Assembly (NCBI RefSeq): GCF_000092925.1
Contig: NC_014217.1
Coordinates: 2,294,001-2,358,000 of the forward strand
DNA length: 64,000 nucleotides
Direction: 5' to 3'
From: Ancylobacter novellus DSM 506
Lineage (GTDB): Bacteria > Pseudomonadota > Alphaproteobacteria > Rhizobiales > Xanthobacteraceae
The position numbers were made by a program, and so were the translations under genes. The notes under the pieces were generated by a model. It was not told the DNA's origin. It made no database searches and saw only the letters and a program-made list of their open reading frames with translations. Numbering within the stretch: the stretch's first letter is position 1; every line of letters begins with the position of its first letter. Below are positions 31,443 through 40,317 of the stretch, in pieces.

Positions 31443-31904
31443 TCAGATCCCCACATTCTTGCGGTTGAGCGCGGCGACGTCGAGCGTAACCGGCTGCTGA
31501 GCCTCGTGCGGGTGGCTGGCACCCTTGTAGACGCGCAGGTTGCCCATCAGCTTGCGGCCGAGCGGGCCGCGCGCCAGCATGCGCTCGACCGCCTTCTCGA
31601 CCACGCGCTCGGGGAAGCGGCCTTCGAGGATGAACTTCGCGGTCCGCTCCTTGATGCCACCCGGGAAGCCGGTGTGGTGGTAGTAGACCTTGTCGTTGCG
31701 CTTGTTGCCGGTCAGCACCACCTTGTCGGCGTTGATGACGACGACGTTGTCGCCGCAATCGACGTGGGGGGTGTAGGTCGGCTTGTGCTTGCCCTTGAGA
31801 CGGGTGGCGATCAGAACAGCCAGACGGCCGACGACGAGGCCGGAGGCGTCGATCACGACCCACTTCTTCTCAACATCGGCGGGCTTTGCCGAATAAGTCT
31901 TCAT
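31443..31904 (-). CDS. rplM: 50S ribosomal protein L13
   Basis: 153 residues from the ATG at 31904 ([19 protein letters not shown]). The [20 protein letters not shown] and [13 protein letters not shown] segments are diagnostic of L13. It is the first gene of the rplM-rpsI operon and has a good sigma-70 type promoter upstream. Confidence 0.98.
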   Translation of the reverse strand: MKTYSAKPADVEKKWVVIDASGLVVGRLAVLIATRLKGKHKPTYTPHVDCGDNVVVINADKVVLTGNKRNDKVYYHHTGFPGGIKERTAKFILEGRFPERVVEKAVERMLARGPLGRKLMGNLRVYKGASHPHEAQQPVTLDVAALNRKNVGI

Positions 31905-31956
31905 GGGAATGTCCATTGGCAAGGGTGCGGAGAGCCCGCACGTCTTCGTGGCGGGG

Positions 31957-31985
31957 CTTCTACCCGAGACGCCGCGCAACGTCAA
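31957..31985 (-). promoter_or_regulatory. sigma-70 type promoter of rplM-rpsI
   Basis: Minus strand: TTGACG (31985-31980), a 17-base spacer, then TAGAAG (31962-31957). This would give a 5-prime leader of about 45 bases before rplM. The spacing is ideal and the -35 matches five of six positions. Confidence 0.6.
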
Positions 31986-32143
31986 TGTGTAAGGATCACG
32001 AATAACACTTAGAAATCAATAGCTTGGAAAATAGGTACTTTCGTACCTTGTCCTAAGTCCTTGAAAATCGCGTTTCCGAGTGCCGTTCATGGCGCCGCCT
32101 CTTCGCTTTGGCACGGTCGCGTCCCATATGGAAGGACCCGACA

Positions 32144-32599
32144 ATGCCGGAAACGCCGATGAACCACGATCATTACGACGACGCCTTCATCGCCGACTGG
32201 CTCGGCAAGGTCCGCACCATCGCCGTGGTCGGCGCCAGCCCGAACCCGGCGCGGCCGAGCCACGGCGTCGCCAACTTCCTCGCACGCCACGGCTACAAGG
32301 TGTTCCTCGTAAATCCCGGACAGGCGGGCAAGGAGCAGAACGGGCTCACCTTCTATGCCCGCCTCGCCGACATCCCCGAGCCTGTCGACATGGTCGACGT
32401 GTTCCGCGCGCCAGAATATCTCGCCGGCGTGGTCGACGAGGCGCTTGCCCTCTCACCCCGGCCGAAGCTGATCTGGAGTCAGCTCGGCGTGCGTGACGAC
32501 AAGGCCGCCGCCAAGGCAGAAGCGGCCGGCGTCGCGGTGATCATGAACCGCTGCCCCGCCATCGAGATTCCCCGCCTGCGGCTGCCGGCGGCGCAGTAG
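32144..32599 (+). CDS. CoA-binding domain protein
   Basis: 151 residues; the ATG at 32144 has AAGGA about 7 bases upstream. It has a Rossmann-type CoA_binding_2 domain with IAVVGASPNPARPSHGVA at the N-terminal glycine loop, VFLVNPG, and the conserved IWSQLGVRDDKAA and late CPAIEIPRL motif. The family resembles the CoA-binding part of succinyl-CoA synthetase alpha. Its role in free-living bacteria is not settled. It is convergent with the phosphatase gene, with a 4-base gap. Confidence 0.9.
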   Translation: MPETPMNHDHYDDAFIADWLGKVRTIAVVGASPNPARPSHGVANFLARHGYKVFLVNPGQAGKEQNGLTFYARLADIPEPVDMVDVFRAPEYLAGVVDEALALSPRPKLIWSQLGVRDDKAAAKAEAAGVAVIMNRCPAIEIPRLRLPAAQ

Positions 32600-32603
32600 C
32601 CGC

Positions 32604-33179
32604 TCAGCTGTCGGGATAGCCGAGGCTCGGCTCCAGCCGCTCGAACGTCTCGTCCATCGCATAGAAGGGCGCGAAGGGCAGGCTGATATGGCCGAACAGG
32701 AGGGAGAGCTGCAGCTCGGCGGTGAACTCGTCCACCTTCTTGATCGCCGCGAGATACAGTGCCGCGGCAAGGCCCGTCCGGTCGGCGCCGGAACGGCAGT
32801 GGATCAGGATAGGGCGCGGCGCATCGGCGAGCACCTCGAAGAAAGCCGCCACCTGCGCATCGGTGAGCTCGCGCGACGCCAGCCAGGGCAGGTCGATGAG
32901 CTTCACATTGGTCTCGGCGGCGACGCGCGCTTCCTCACGATACCAGGCGCTGTATGCGTTGCGCCCCCGCAGGTTGACGATGGTGCGGATGCCGCGGCTC
33001 TCGATCACCTCTTGCAGCTGGGCGGAGGAAAGGGTGGCGGAGCGGTAGAGCTCGCCCTCCACCACCGTGTGCAGATTGCCGTTCGCATAGGCCCAGCCGG
33101 CATAAAGCCCGACCAGAACGAGACCGCCGGCGAGCCCGCGCGTCAGCCAGCGCCGCCATATGTTCAACCTGCCCTGCAT
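32604..33179 (-). CDS. membrane-anchored dual-specificity / tyrosine phosphatase
   Basis: 191 residues: an N-terminal transmembrane helix (about 13-30), then a phosphatase domain with the catalytic CX5R loop HCRSGADRTG (about residues 126-135) and the general-acid region around LPWLASREL. The layout suggests a cysteine-based phosphatase facing the periplasm. Similar genes act on phosphotyrosine proteins or lipid head-group phosphates. Substrate unknown. It may be read from a promoter in the 186-base gap shared divergently with metY. Confidence 0.82.
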   Translation of the reverse strand: MQGRLNIWRRWLTRGLAGGLVLVGLYAGWAYANGNLHTVVEGELYRSATLSSAQLQEVIESRGIRTIVNLRGRNAYSAWYREEARVAAETNVKLIDLPWLASRELTDAQVAAFFEVLADAPRPILIHCRSGADRTGLAAALYLAAIKKVDEFTAELQLSLLFGHISLPFAPFYAMDETFERLEPSLGYPDS

Positions 33180-33365
33180 GTCCCCTGCCCCTCGAAAGCA
33201 GCGGCACGCTAGAGCGGGTAAGCTGTCGGCAAGCTGTCAGCGCGGCGACCAAAAACAACAGGGTCGGCCTGCTGTTTATTTCTTTTGCCAATGATCTTGC
33301 GTTTTTTACCGGCACGGCGACACTGGTAATAAGGCCCCATCCATGAGCGCCGACAGGAGACCCCG

Positions 33366-34658
33366 ATGACCGACGCCCCGCAGCACGCTCCCGGCTTCGC
33401 CACGCTCGCCATCCATGCCGGGGCCCAGCCGGACCCGACGACCAAGGCGCGGGCGACGCCGATCTACCAGACCACCTCCTTCGTGTTCGACGATGTCGAC
33501 CACGCCGCCTCGCTGTTCGGGCTCAAGGCGTTCGGCAACGTCTACACCCGCATCGGCAACCCGACCAATGGGGTGCTCGAGGAGCGCGTGGCGGCACTCG
33601 AGGGCGGCACGGCGGCGCTGGCGGTGGCCTCGGGCCATGCGGCGCAGCTGCTCACCTTCCAGACCCTGCTGGCCCCAGGCGACGAGTTCATCGCCGGCAG
33701 CAAGCTCTATGGCGGCTCGATCAACCAGTTCAACCACGCCTTCAAGAGCTTCGGCTGGAACGTCGTCTGGGCGGATACCGACGACATCGCCTCCTTCGAG
33801 CGCGCGGTCTCGCCGCGCACCAAGGCGATCTTCGTCGAATCCATCGCCAATCCCGGCGGCATCGTCACCGACATCGCGGCGATCGCGAAGATCGCCAAGC
33901 GCGCCGGCGTGCCGCTCATCGTCGACAACACGCTGGCGACGCCCTACCTCATCCGCCCCTTCGAGCACGGCGCCGACATCATCATCCATTCGGCCACCAA
34001 GTTCCTCGGCGGCCACGGCAACTCGATCGGCGGCATCCTCGTCGACGGCGGCTCGTTCAACTGGCTGCGCGACGGGCGCTATCCCTTCCTGTCGCAGCCG
34101 CGGCCGGAATATGAGGGCATCGTCCTCGGCGAAGCCTTCGGCAATTTCGCCTTCGCCATCGCCGCCCGCGCGCTCGGCCTGCGGGACCTCGGACCGGCGC
34201 TCTCGCCCTTCAACGCCTTCCTGATCCTCACCGGCATCGAGACGCTGCCGCTGCGCGTCCAGCGGCACTGCGACAACGCGCTGGCGGTGGCGAAATTCCT
34301 CGCCGAGCACCCGAAGGTGTCCTGGGTCAGCTATCCCGGCCTGCCGGGCGACCGCTACTACAACCTCGCCCAGCAATACACGCCCAAGGGCGCCGGCGCG
34401 GTGTTCACCTTCGGGCTGAAGGGCGGTTACGAGGCGGGCGTGGCTCTGGTGTCGAGCGTGAAGCTGTTCTCGCACCTCGCCAATATCGGCGACACCCGCT
34501 CGCTGATCATCCACCCGGCCTCCACCACCCACCGCCAGCTCGCCGAGGAGCAGAAGATCGCTGCCGGCGCAGGACCGGACGTGGTGCGGCTGTCGGTCGG
34601 CATCGAGGACGCCGCCGACATCATCGCCGACCTCGATCAGGCACTGGAAAGCGCCTGA
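33366..34658 (+). CDS. metY: O-acetylhomoserine aminocarboxypropyltransferase
   Basis: 430 residues, typical for MetY. This PLP enzyme makes homocysteine (or methionine) from O-acetylhomoserine and sulfide (or methanethiol). It shows the family N-terminus FATLAIHAGAQPDP, the YTRIGNPTNGVLEERVAALEGG region (in two parts) and the PLP lysine in HSATKFLGGHG. Insertions around residues 225-245 separate it from cystathionine gamma-lyases. The leader contains an AACAG...CTGTT hairpin followed by T-rich sequence at about 33255-33285, possibly an attenuator. Confidence 0.94.
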   Translation: MTDAPQHAPGFATLAIHAGAQPDPTTKARATPIYQTTSFVFDDVDHAASLFGLKAFGNVYTRIGNPTNGVLEERVAALEGGTAALAVASGHAAQLLTFQTLLAPGDEFIAGSKLYGGSINQFNHAFKSFGWNVVWADTDDIASFERAVSPRTKAIFVESIANPGGIVTDIAAIAKIAKRAGVPLIVDNTLATPYLIRPFEHGADIIIHSATKFLGGHGNSIGGILVDGGSFNWLRDGRYPFLSQPRPEYEGIVLGEAFGNFAFAIAARALGLRDLGPALSPFNAFLILTGIETLPLRVQRHCDNALAVAKFLAEHPKVSWVSYPGLPGDRYYNLAQQYTPKGAGAVFTFGLKGGYEAGVALVSSVKLFSHLANIGDTRSLIIHPASTTHRQLAEEQKIAAGAGPDVVRLSVGIEDAADIIADLDQALESA

Positions 34659-34743
34659 TTCAGGCCACCTTTGCCCGCCAGACCCGCCGATTGTGAATGA
34701 ATTGTGCAGCGCGTCATGCAGGCGACGCAGGGCTGGAATGCGG

Positions 34744-34749
34744 TATAAT
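34744..34749 (+). promoter_or_regulatory. -10 element TATAAT upstream of the DUF1127 gene
   Basis: A perfect TATAAT in a GC-rich genome, 118 bases before the DUF1127 start. No good -35 is seen at the normal distance. The implied long leader contains a CTCGG/CCGAG hairpin near 34813-34827. Confidence 0.45.
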
Positions 34750-34866
34750 TCCTACCAAATGAGCAGGTTGTCGAATATCTAGGCAGCAGGATGCTTAACG
34801 GACGTGCAGCTACTCGGGGTGCCGAGAGGCCGCGAACCGTTTGCCGATAACTGATGGAGAAACGAC

Positions 34867-35028
34867 ATGCTGCTCTGGGGCCTTGTTGCCAAGCAGATCC
34901 GCCGCTGGCAGGCGTACCGCCGCACGATCCTCGAGCTGTCGCAGCTCGATGACCGCACGCTCGCCGACATCAACGTCTCGCGTGGCGAGATCGTCAACGT
35001 CGCGCGCCGGGCTGCTGCCGCGGCCTGA
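34867..35028 (+). CDS. DUF1127 small protein
   Basis: 53 residues beginning MLLWGLVAKQIRRWQAYRR, then LSQLDDRTLADINVSRGEI. This YjiS-like DUF1127 signature is a basic helix followed by the L-x-x-L-x-D-x-x-L-x-D-I-G/N motif. Short DUF1127 proteins in alphaproteobacteria are linked to RNA turnover, phosphate balance and stress responses. ATGGAGAAACG precedes the ATG, giving GGAGA about 6 bases upstream. It is monocistronic, with a long leader and a strong terminator. Confidence 0.85.
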   Translation: MLLWGLVAKQIRRWQAYRRTILELSQLDDRTLADINVSRGEIVNVARRAAAAA

Positions 35029-35065
35029 GCCGCGCGCACCGACGCGTCGCACAGACTATCTGTGA

Positions 35066-35103
35066 CGAAACGGCCCCGGATGTCCGGGGCCGTTTCTTTT
35101 TTG
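35066..35103 (+). terminator. intrinsic terminator of the DUF1127 gene
   Basis: GAAACGGCCCCGGA-TG-TCCGGGGCCGTTTC followed by TTTTTT: a 14-bp near-perfect stem and a U-run. The gene, its promoter and this terminator make a compact unit. Confidence 0.93.
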
Positions 35104-35189
35104 CCCCCGTTCCGTGCTAAGGCCGCGCCGGAGAGGCGGCGGCCGCGCCGTCGCCATGAACCAGACGCAGGCATGGGCATCACGCCGTC

Positions 35190-36620
35190 ATGAGCAGCAC
35201 GCATAGGGGTCCTGTCCACGTCATCGGCGGCGGTCTCGCCGGCTCCGAGGCCGCCTGGCAGCTCGCGCGGCGCGGCGTCTCGGTGGTGCTGCACGAGATG
35301 CGCCCCGAGCGCGGCACCGACGCCCACAAGACCGACGATCTCGCCGAGCTGGTCTGTTCCAATTCCTTCCGCTCCGACGACGCGCAGAACAACGCGGTCG
35401 GCGTGCTGCATGCGGAGATGCGCCGGCTGGGCTCGCTGATCATGGCCTGCGCCGATCGCCACCAGATCCCCGCCGGCGGCGCGCTGGCGGTCGATCGCGA
35501 CGGGTTCTCCGCTGCCGTTACCGAGGCCATCGCCTCCCGTCCCGAGATCACGGTGGAACGCGGCGAGATCGCCGGACTGCCGCCGGAGGACTGGGATTCG
35601 GTGATCGTCGCCACCGGCCCCCTCACCTCGCCGGCGCTGGCCGAGGCCATCCGCGCCCGCACCGACGAGCGCGCGCTCGCCTTCTTCGACGCCATCGCGC
35701 CGATCGTCCATTTCGATTCCATCGACATGGACGTGTGCTGGTTCCAGTCACGCTACGACAAGGCGGGGCCGGGCGGGACGGGGGCGGACTACATCAACTG
35801 CCCGATGGACAAGGAGCAGTACGAGGCCTTCGTCGCCGCGCTCATCGCCTCCGACACCGTGCCGTTCCGCGAGTTCGAGAATACGCCCTATTTCGACGGC
35901 TGCCTGCCCATCGAGGTGATGGCGGCGCGCGGCCCGGAGACGCTGCGTCATGGCCCGATGAAGCCGATGGGGCTGACCAACGCGCACAACCCGACGGTGA
36001 AGCCCTACGCCGTCGTGCAGCTTCGCCAGGACAATGCGCTCGGCACGCTGTTCAACATGGTCGGCTTCCAGACCAAGACGCGCCATGGCGAACAGACGCG
36101 CCTGTTCCGCATGATTCCCGGGCTGGAGAAGGCCGAGTTCGCCCGGCTCGGCGGCCTTCACCGCAACACCTACCTCAACTCGCCCAAGCTGCTCGATACG
36201 ACGCTGCGCCTAAGGGCCGAGCCGCGCCTGCGCTTTGCCGGCCAGATCACCGGCTGCGAGGGCTATGTCGAGAGTTCCGCCATGGGCCTGATGGCCGGCC
36301 TGTTCGCCGCGGCCGAGCAGCGTGGCGAAACCCCGGCCCTGCCGCCGGCGACCACCGCGCATGGCGCGTTGCTCAACCACATCACCGGCGGGCATATCGA
36401 GACGGTGGAAGCCGGCCCCCGCTCCTTCCAGCCGATGAACATCAATTTCGGCCTGTTCCCGCCGCTCGACGCCAACCCGACGCGTGACGCCGAGGGCAAC
36501 CGCCTGCGCGGCACGCAGAAGACCGTCGCCAAGAAGCAGGTGATGGCCGCCCGCGCGCTCAAGGACATGGACGACTGGGCGGCACGCCACGCCGATCCCT
36601 CGCGCGAGGCCGCCGCGTGA
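35190..36620 (+). CDS. trmFO: folate/FAD-dependent tRNA (uracil-54-C5) methyltransferase
   Basis: 476 residues. TrmFO makes 5-methyluridine at position 54 of tRNA using methylene-tetrahydrofolate and FADH2. The FAD-binding [15 protein letters not shown], the [20 protein letters not shown] region (seen in parts) and the CSNSFRSDD catalytic-cysteine motif are diagnostic. NYHITGG-like LLNHITGGH and INFGLFPPL occur in the C-terminal half. The stop overlaps the start of the kinase-like gene (GTGA). Confidence 0.97.
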   Translation: MSSTHRGPVHVIGGGLAGSEAAWQLARRGVSVVLHEMRPERGTDAHKTDDLAELVCSNSFRSDDAQNNAVGVLHAEMRRLGSLIMACADRHQIPAGGALAVDRDGFSAAVTEAIASRPEITVERGEIAGLPPEDWDSVIVATGPLTSPALAEAIRARTDERALAFFDAIAPIVHFDSIDMDVCWFQSRYDKAGPGGTGADYINCPMDKEQYEAFVAALIASDTVPFREFENTPYFDGCLPIEVMAARGPETLRHGPMKPMGLTNAHNPTVKPYAVVQLRQDNALGTLFNMVGFQTKTRHGEQTRLFRMIPGLEKAEFARLGGLHRNTYLNSPKLLDTTLRLRAEPRLRFAGQITGCEGYVESSAMGLMAGLFAAAEQRGETPALPPATTAHGALLNHITGGHIETVEAGPRSFQPMNINFGLFPPLDANPTRDAEGNRLRGTQKTVAKKQVMAARALKDMDDWAARHADPSREAAA

Positions 36621-37690
36621 CCCGACCCGTTCCGCCGCGCGGCGCCTTCGAGCTCGACACGGTTCTGAAGCGCGACACCTTCTCCACCATCGAGCGCGGC
36701 TTCTGGCGCGACGAGGCCGGCAACGCGTTTCCGGCCGTGCGGCGCAACTATGCCGAGGTTAAATGGTGGGTGAAGCCGCTCGCCCGCCATTTCGCCAAAC
36801 GTGAGGCGCGCGCCTTGCGGCAGGCCGAAGGCAGCGGCCACACCGTGCCGGTCTACGCGCTGGAGGAAGGCCACCTCGTGCGCGGCTTCGTCGACGGCAT
36901 CCCCTTGCAGATCGCCAAGCCGCGCGGCGATGTCGCCTTCTTCGCCTCGGCGCGGCGCGGCCTGCGCGAGATCCACCGGCGCGGCATCGCCCATAACGAC
37001 CTCGCCAAGCCGCAGAACTGGCTCTACGCCGCGGACGGACGGGCAGTGCTGATGGATTTCCAGCTCGCCATGGTGTTCGCGAGCCGCGGCAAGCTGTTCC
37101 GCATCGCGGCTTACGAGGATATCCGCCACTTCCTCAAGCAGAAGCGCAGCTACTGCCCGGAGGCGCTGACCCCGCGCGAGAGGAAGATCCTCGCCCGCAA
37201 GAGCCTGTTCAACCGCATCTGGATGAGCAGCGGCAAGAAGCTCTACAACTTCGTCACCCGCCGGCTGCTCAACTACCACGACACGGAAGGCCGCGGCCCC
37301 CGCGCCATGGAGCAGGGCCCGCGCATCGCCGCGACGCTAGCCGCGACGCCCGGCGTCAGCGCGGTGCACATCTGCGATTTCCCCACCGCCGGCCACAGCT
37401 TCGGCCTCTACGCCTTCGTCGAGGCCGAGCCTTCCGTGACCGAGGAGGCGCTGCGCGCCCGCCTCGCGACCGGCCTGCCGGACATCCTGGCCCCCGAGCA
37501 TATCCAGACGGTTCCCGCCCTGCCCCGCGACACTGAGGGCGCCGTGCGCGACGACCTGCTGCGCCTCGTCGCGCTCAACCAGATCGACCAGCTCGGCCTG
37601 CTGCCGCGCACGCCGGAGCAGGAGGCGATGCTCGCCGGCATCATCCGCGACCGACGCAATCTAAGCGACCGCGTGCGCGGGGGAATCTAG
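36617..37690 (+). CDS. kinase-like protein with an ANL/AMP-binding C-terminal-like domain
   Basis: 357 residues starting at a GTG in the GTGA overlap with trmFO. The N-terminal half (about 1-190) is a compact RIO/WaaP-like kinase fold: [11 protein letters not shown] gives the catalytic Asp and Asn, and VLMDFQLA gives the metal Asp (DFQ in place of DFG). The C-terminal part (about 230-330) looks like the C-terminal domain of acyl-CoA synthetases: [35 protein letters not shown] and [15 protein letters not shown]. In true ANL enzymes that last segment carries a catalytic Lys (TGK); here it is Ala. The function is unknown. Confidence 0.75.
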   Translation: MTRPVPPRGAFELDTVLKRDTFSTIERGFWRDEAGNAFPAVRRNYAEVKWWVKPLARHFAKREARALRQAEGSGHTVPVYALEEGHLVRGFVDGIPLQIAKPRGDVAFFASARRGLREIHRRGIAHNDLAKPQNWLYAADGRAVLMDFQLAMVFASRGKLFRIAAYEDIRHFLKQKRSYCPEALTPRERKILARKSLFNRIWMSSGKKLYNFVTRRLLNYHDTEGRGPRAMEQGPRIAATLAATPGVSAVHICDFPTAGHSFGLYAFVEAEPSVTEEALRARLATGLPDILAPEHIQTVPALPRDTEGAVRDDLLRLVALNQIDQLGLLPRTPEQEAMLAGIIRDRRNLSDRVRGGI

Positions 37691-37810
37691 CCTAACGGAA
37701 TCCTTCCGCTACCTTCGGCATGTAGCAGGCGGGATAGACCAAATGGTAATTCACCGTGACATAGAATGCCCTGACGATGGCGTTCGAACCGGCGCGGTGA
37801 TGTCACCTTC

Positions 37811-39328
37811 ATGCATGGCACTATCCCTCCTCTCCCGCGTGCGGCGGTCGGGGCGGCTGACCCGTCCGGCCCCGCTGCAGCCGGCGAGCTTCCGCTCGTT
37901 TTCGGACGCCGCACCATGACCGGCTGGACGCATGGCCTGATCAACCGGCTGGTCATCCTTTGCGACCTCGCCATGATCCTGCTGGCCGCCATCGTCTACT
38001 ACGCGATCTGGCACGTCTTCAGCTGGACCCAGATGGGCGTGCTGGGCCTCATCGGCGCCGCCATCTACTGCACCGTCATGCTGTTCGGCTCGGCCTACCG
38101 GGTGGAGCACTACAGCCGGGCCCGGCGCCAGATCGTCCAGGTCCTCGTCGGCCTCGTGCCGGCCCTGCTCGCCATCTTCCTCGTCTACTACGCCCTCGTG
38201 CCGCCGCAGCCCGGCGATCCCGAAGCCTTCGGGCCCTGGGCTGCCCTGACGCTGATCGCGCTGCTGTTCGGCCGCCTCGTGCTGGTGCGGGCGGGCATCG
38301 CCTGGGTGAACGCCCGCAAGCTGCTGGTGCGCAACACCGTCGTCATCGGCGACCTCGACCGCGCCTATGCGCTGATCGAGCGCTACCGAATCGATGCCGA
38401 TTCCACCGGGCTGCTGTCCTTCGTCGGCGTCTTCCGCGATGGCGGGCGCGAGGCGAGCGAGGCCGAGCAGGCCGGTGACGACGTGCCGCCCGCCCTCGGC
38501 GACATCGACGACCTGCTGGAAATCGCCAAGGCCGGCATGTTCGATCTCGTCATCGTCACCCGCGGCTGGGACGACATGCGCGCCATCGGGAGCCTCGCCC
38601 GCAAGCTGCACCGCGTCGCCACCGACGTCATGGTGGAGATGGAGCCGGGCGTCTTCTCCACCGCGACGGCGCGCGTCACCCACATCTCCGACCTGCCGGC
38701 GCTGCAGATCCAGCAGCGCCCGCTGAAGGGCTCGCTCGGTCTGCTCAAGGCGCTGGAGGATTATTCCATCGCCGCGGTCGGGCTCCTGGTCTTCTCGCCC
38801 GTGCTGCTGCTGGCCGCGCTCGCCATCAAGCTGGATTCGCCCGGCCCCGTGCTGTTCCGCCAGGCCCGCGTCGGGCTGAACCGGCGCGAATTCATGGTCT
38901 ACAAGCTACGCACCATGCGCTTCGATCCGCAGGACGACGGCTCGATCGGCGCCGTGCGCGCGGACCCACGCATCACCCGTATCGGGGCGCTTTTGCGCAG
39001 CTTCTCCATCGACGAGATCCCCCAGCTCCTCAACGTGCTGCGCGGCGAGATGTCGGTGGTCGGCCCGCGCCCGCATGTGCCGAACATGCTCATCGAGGAC
39101 AAGCAGTACGAGGCGATCAGCGACTATGTCGCGCGCTACCGCATGAAGCCCGGCATCACCGGCTGGGCGCAGATCAACGGCATGCGCGGCGGCATCCATA
39201 CGGTCGAGAAGGCCGCGCGTGGCGTCGAGCTCGACCTCTACTACATCGAGAACTGGTCGATATGGTTCGACATCCGCATCATCCTGCTGACCATGACCAA
39301 GGGCCTCGCCGACACGTCGGCGTTTTAA
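37811..39328 (+). CDS. undecaprenyl-phosphate sugar-1-phosphate transferase (WcaJ/ExoY-like)
   Basis: 505 residues: four or five N-terminal transmembrane helices, a Rossmann-like middle domain (about 155-270), then the catalytic bacterial sugar transferase domain with KALEDYSIAAVGLLVFSPVLL (in parts), DSPGPVLFRQ, YKLRTMR, LRSFSIDEIPQLLNVLRGEMS and VGPRPHVP. It starts exopolysaccharide synthesis by moving a sugar phosphate, probably glucose-1-P, onto undecaprenyl phosphate. The ATG at 37811 follows a GGTGA/TCACC inverted repeat; a start at MTGWTHGL (37916) is possible. Confidence 0.92.
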   Translation: MHGTIPPLPRAAVGAADPSGPAAAGELPLVFGRRTMTGWTHGLINRLVILCDLAMILLAAIVYYAIWHVFSWTQMGVLGLIGAAIYCTVMLFGSAYRVEHYSRARRQIVQVLVGLVPALLAIFLVYYALVPPQPGDPEAFGPWAALTLIALLFGRLVLVRAGIAWVNARKLLVRNTVVIGDLDRAYALIERYRIDADSTGLLSFVGVFRDGGREASEAEQAGDDVPPALGDIDDLLEIAKAGMFDLVIVTRGWDDMRAIGSLARKLHRVATDVMVEMEPGVFSTATARVTHISDLPALQIQQRPLKGSLGLLKALEDYSIAAVGLLVFSPVLLLAALAIKLDSPGPVLFRQARVGLNRREFMVYKLRTMRFDPQDDGSIGAVRADPRITRIGALLRSFSIDEIPQLLNVLRGEMSVVGPRPHVPNMLIEDKQYEAISDYVARYRMKPGITGWAQINGMRGGIHTVEKAARGVELDLYYIENWSIWFDIRIILLTMTKGLADTSAF

Positions 39329-40317
39329 GGTCGGGCGTTCTGACACTAGCCCTCGTCGCCCTCGCGCTGCTCCTCGCCAGCGGGCGGGCGCAGGCGGAGG
39401 CCGGCCGGCCGTTCCTCGCCTATCATGCGAGCTGGTACGAGGTGCCGGCGACGCGGGCGGAAGAGACGACCATCGCCCGGCTGCCAGGCTATCTCACCCA
39501 TGTCGCGCTGAGCTTCGTGAAGCCGGACCTCGCCTACAAAGGCGGCCTCGACCTCACCGGCACGGGCCTGCAATACCCCTATTCCGGCGCCGTGCTGAAG
39601 CACGCCATCGCGCTGCTGAAATCGCGCCTGCCGGATATCCGCGTGCTGCTGGCGGTGGGTGGGGCGACCTATCACGGCTGGGACAAGCTCGACGAGGCGG
39701 CGCTGGCGCGTCTGGTGCGCGACCTCGGCGCCGACGGCGTCGACTTCGACTTCGAGCCGGCCGACCCGCGCTGCATTTCCGTGCAGGGGCGGATGCGCTG
39801 CGCCGACGACGCCCTCTCCGTCAGCCTCGTGCGCCGCCTCCGCGCCGCGCTGCCGCGGCCGGCGGTCCTCAGCGCCGCCGGCTGGAGCGTCGGCGCCTAT
39901 GGCGAGGGCGCCTTCGCGAGCGCGCCGCCGCGCAGCCCGTGGACCGGCTCGATGCTGGCGGTGCTGCGCTCACCGGCGGCGGCCGAGCTCGATCTCGTCT
40001 CGATCATGAGCTACGACGCCGGCCCGTCCTATCACCCGGCGCAGGCTTTCCGCGCCTATCGCGCGGTGTGGAAGGGGCCGCTGGCGCTCGGCATCGCCGT
40101 GATGCCTTCGACCAATGGCGGCCCGCGCTTCACCATCGACACCACGGCCAAGACGCTGGCCGGCGTGCTGTCCGATCCCGGCGCGGGCGCCATGCTCTAC
40201 GCGCTGCGCGAGGAGCCGCCCGGCCCGCCGGGACCGGACAATCCGGACTACCGCTCGCTCGCCGCGCTGATCTGCGTCACGCTGGAGAAGACCGACTGCG
40301 CCGCGCCGATGCCGTGA
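39262..40317 (+). CDS. secreted GH18-like glycoside hydrolase
   Basis: 351 residues with a long basic N-region then a signal-peptide core (LALVALALLLASGRAQA), so it is exported. The GH18 signature DxxDxDxE is present as DGVDFDFEP at about residues 155-163, including the catalytic Glu. A second conserved region is LVSIMSYDAGP. The start lies 67 bases inside the upstream sugar-transferase gene, and it is the only standard start before the signal peptide. In an EPS cluster a GH18 protein may trim or release polysaccharide rather than degrade chitin. Confidence 0.75.
   Translation: MVRHPHHPADHDQGPRRHVGVLRSGVLTLALVALALLLASGRAQAEAGRPFLAYHASWYEVPATRAEETTIARLPGYLTHVALSFVKPDLAYKGGLDLTGTGLQYPYSGAVLKHAIALLKSRLPDIRVLLAVGGATYHGWDKLDEAALARLVRDLGADGVDFDFEPADPRCISVQGRMRCADDALSVSLVRRLRAALPRPAVLSAAGWSVGAYGEGAFASAPPRSPWTGSMLAVLRSPAAAELDLVSIMSYDAGPSYHPAQAFRAYRAVWKGPLALGIAVMPSTNGGPRFTIDTTAKTLAGVLSDPGAGAMLYALREEPPGPPGPDNPDYRSLAALICVTLEKTDCAAPMP

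Noticed and set aside
33230..33365. A SAM-II riboswitch before metY
   Set aside because: The conserved SAM-II pseudoknot segments could not be found by eye. Kept only as a generic hairpin observation.
37796..37807. GGTGA-TG-TCACC inverted repeat just before the sugar-phosphate transferase start as an operator
   Set aside because: The arms are only five bases long, and such repeats are expected by chance in this base composition.
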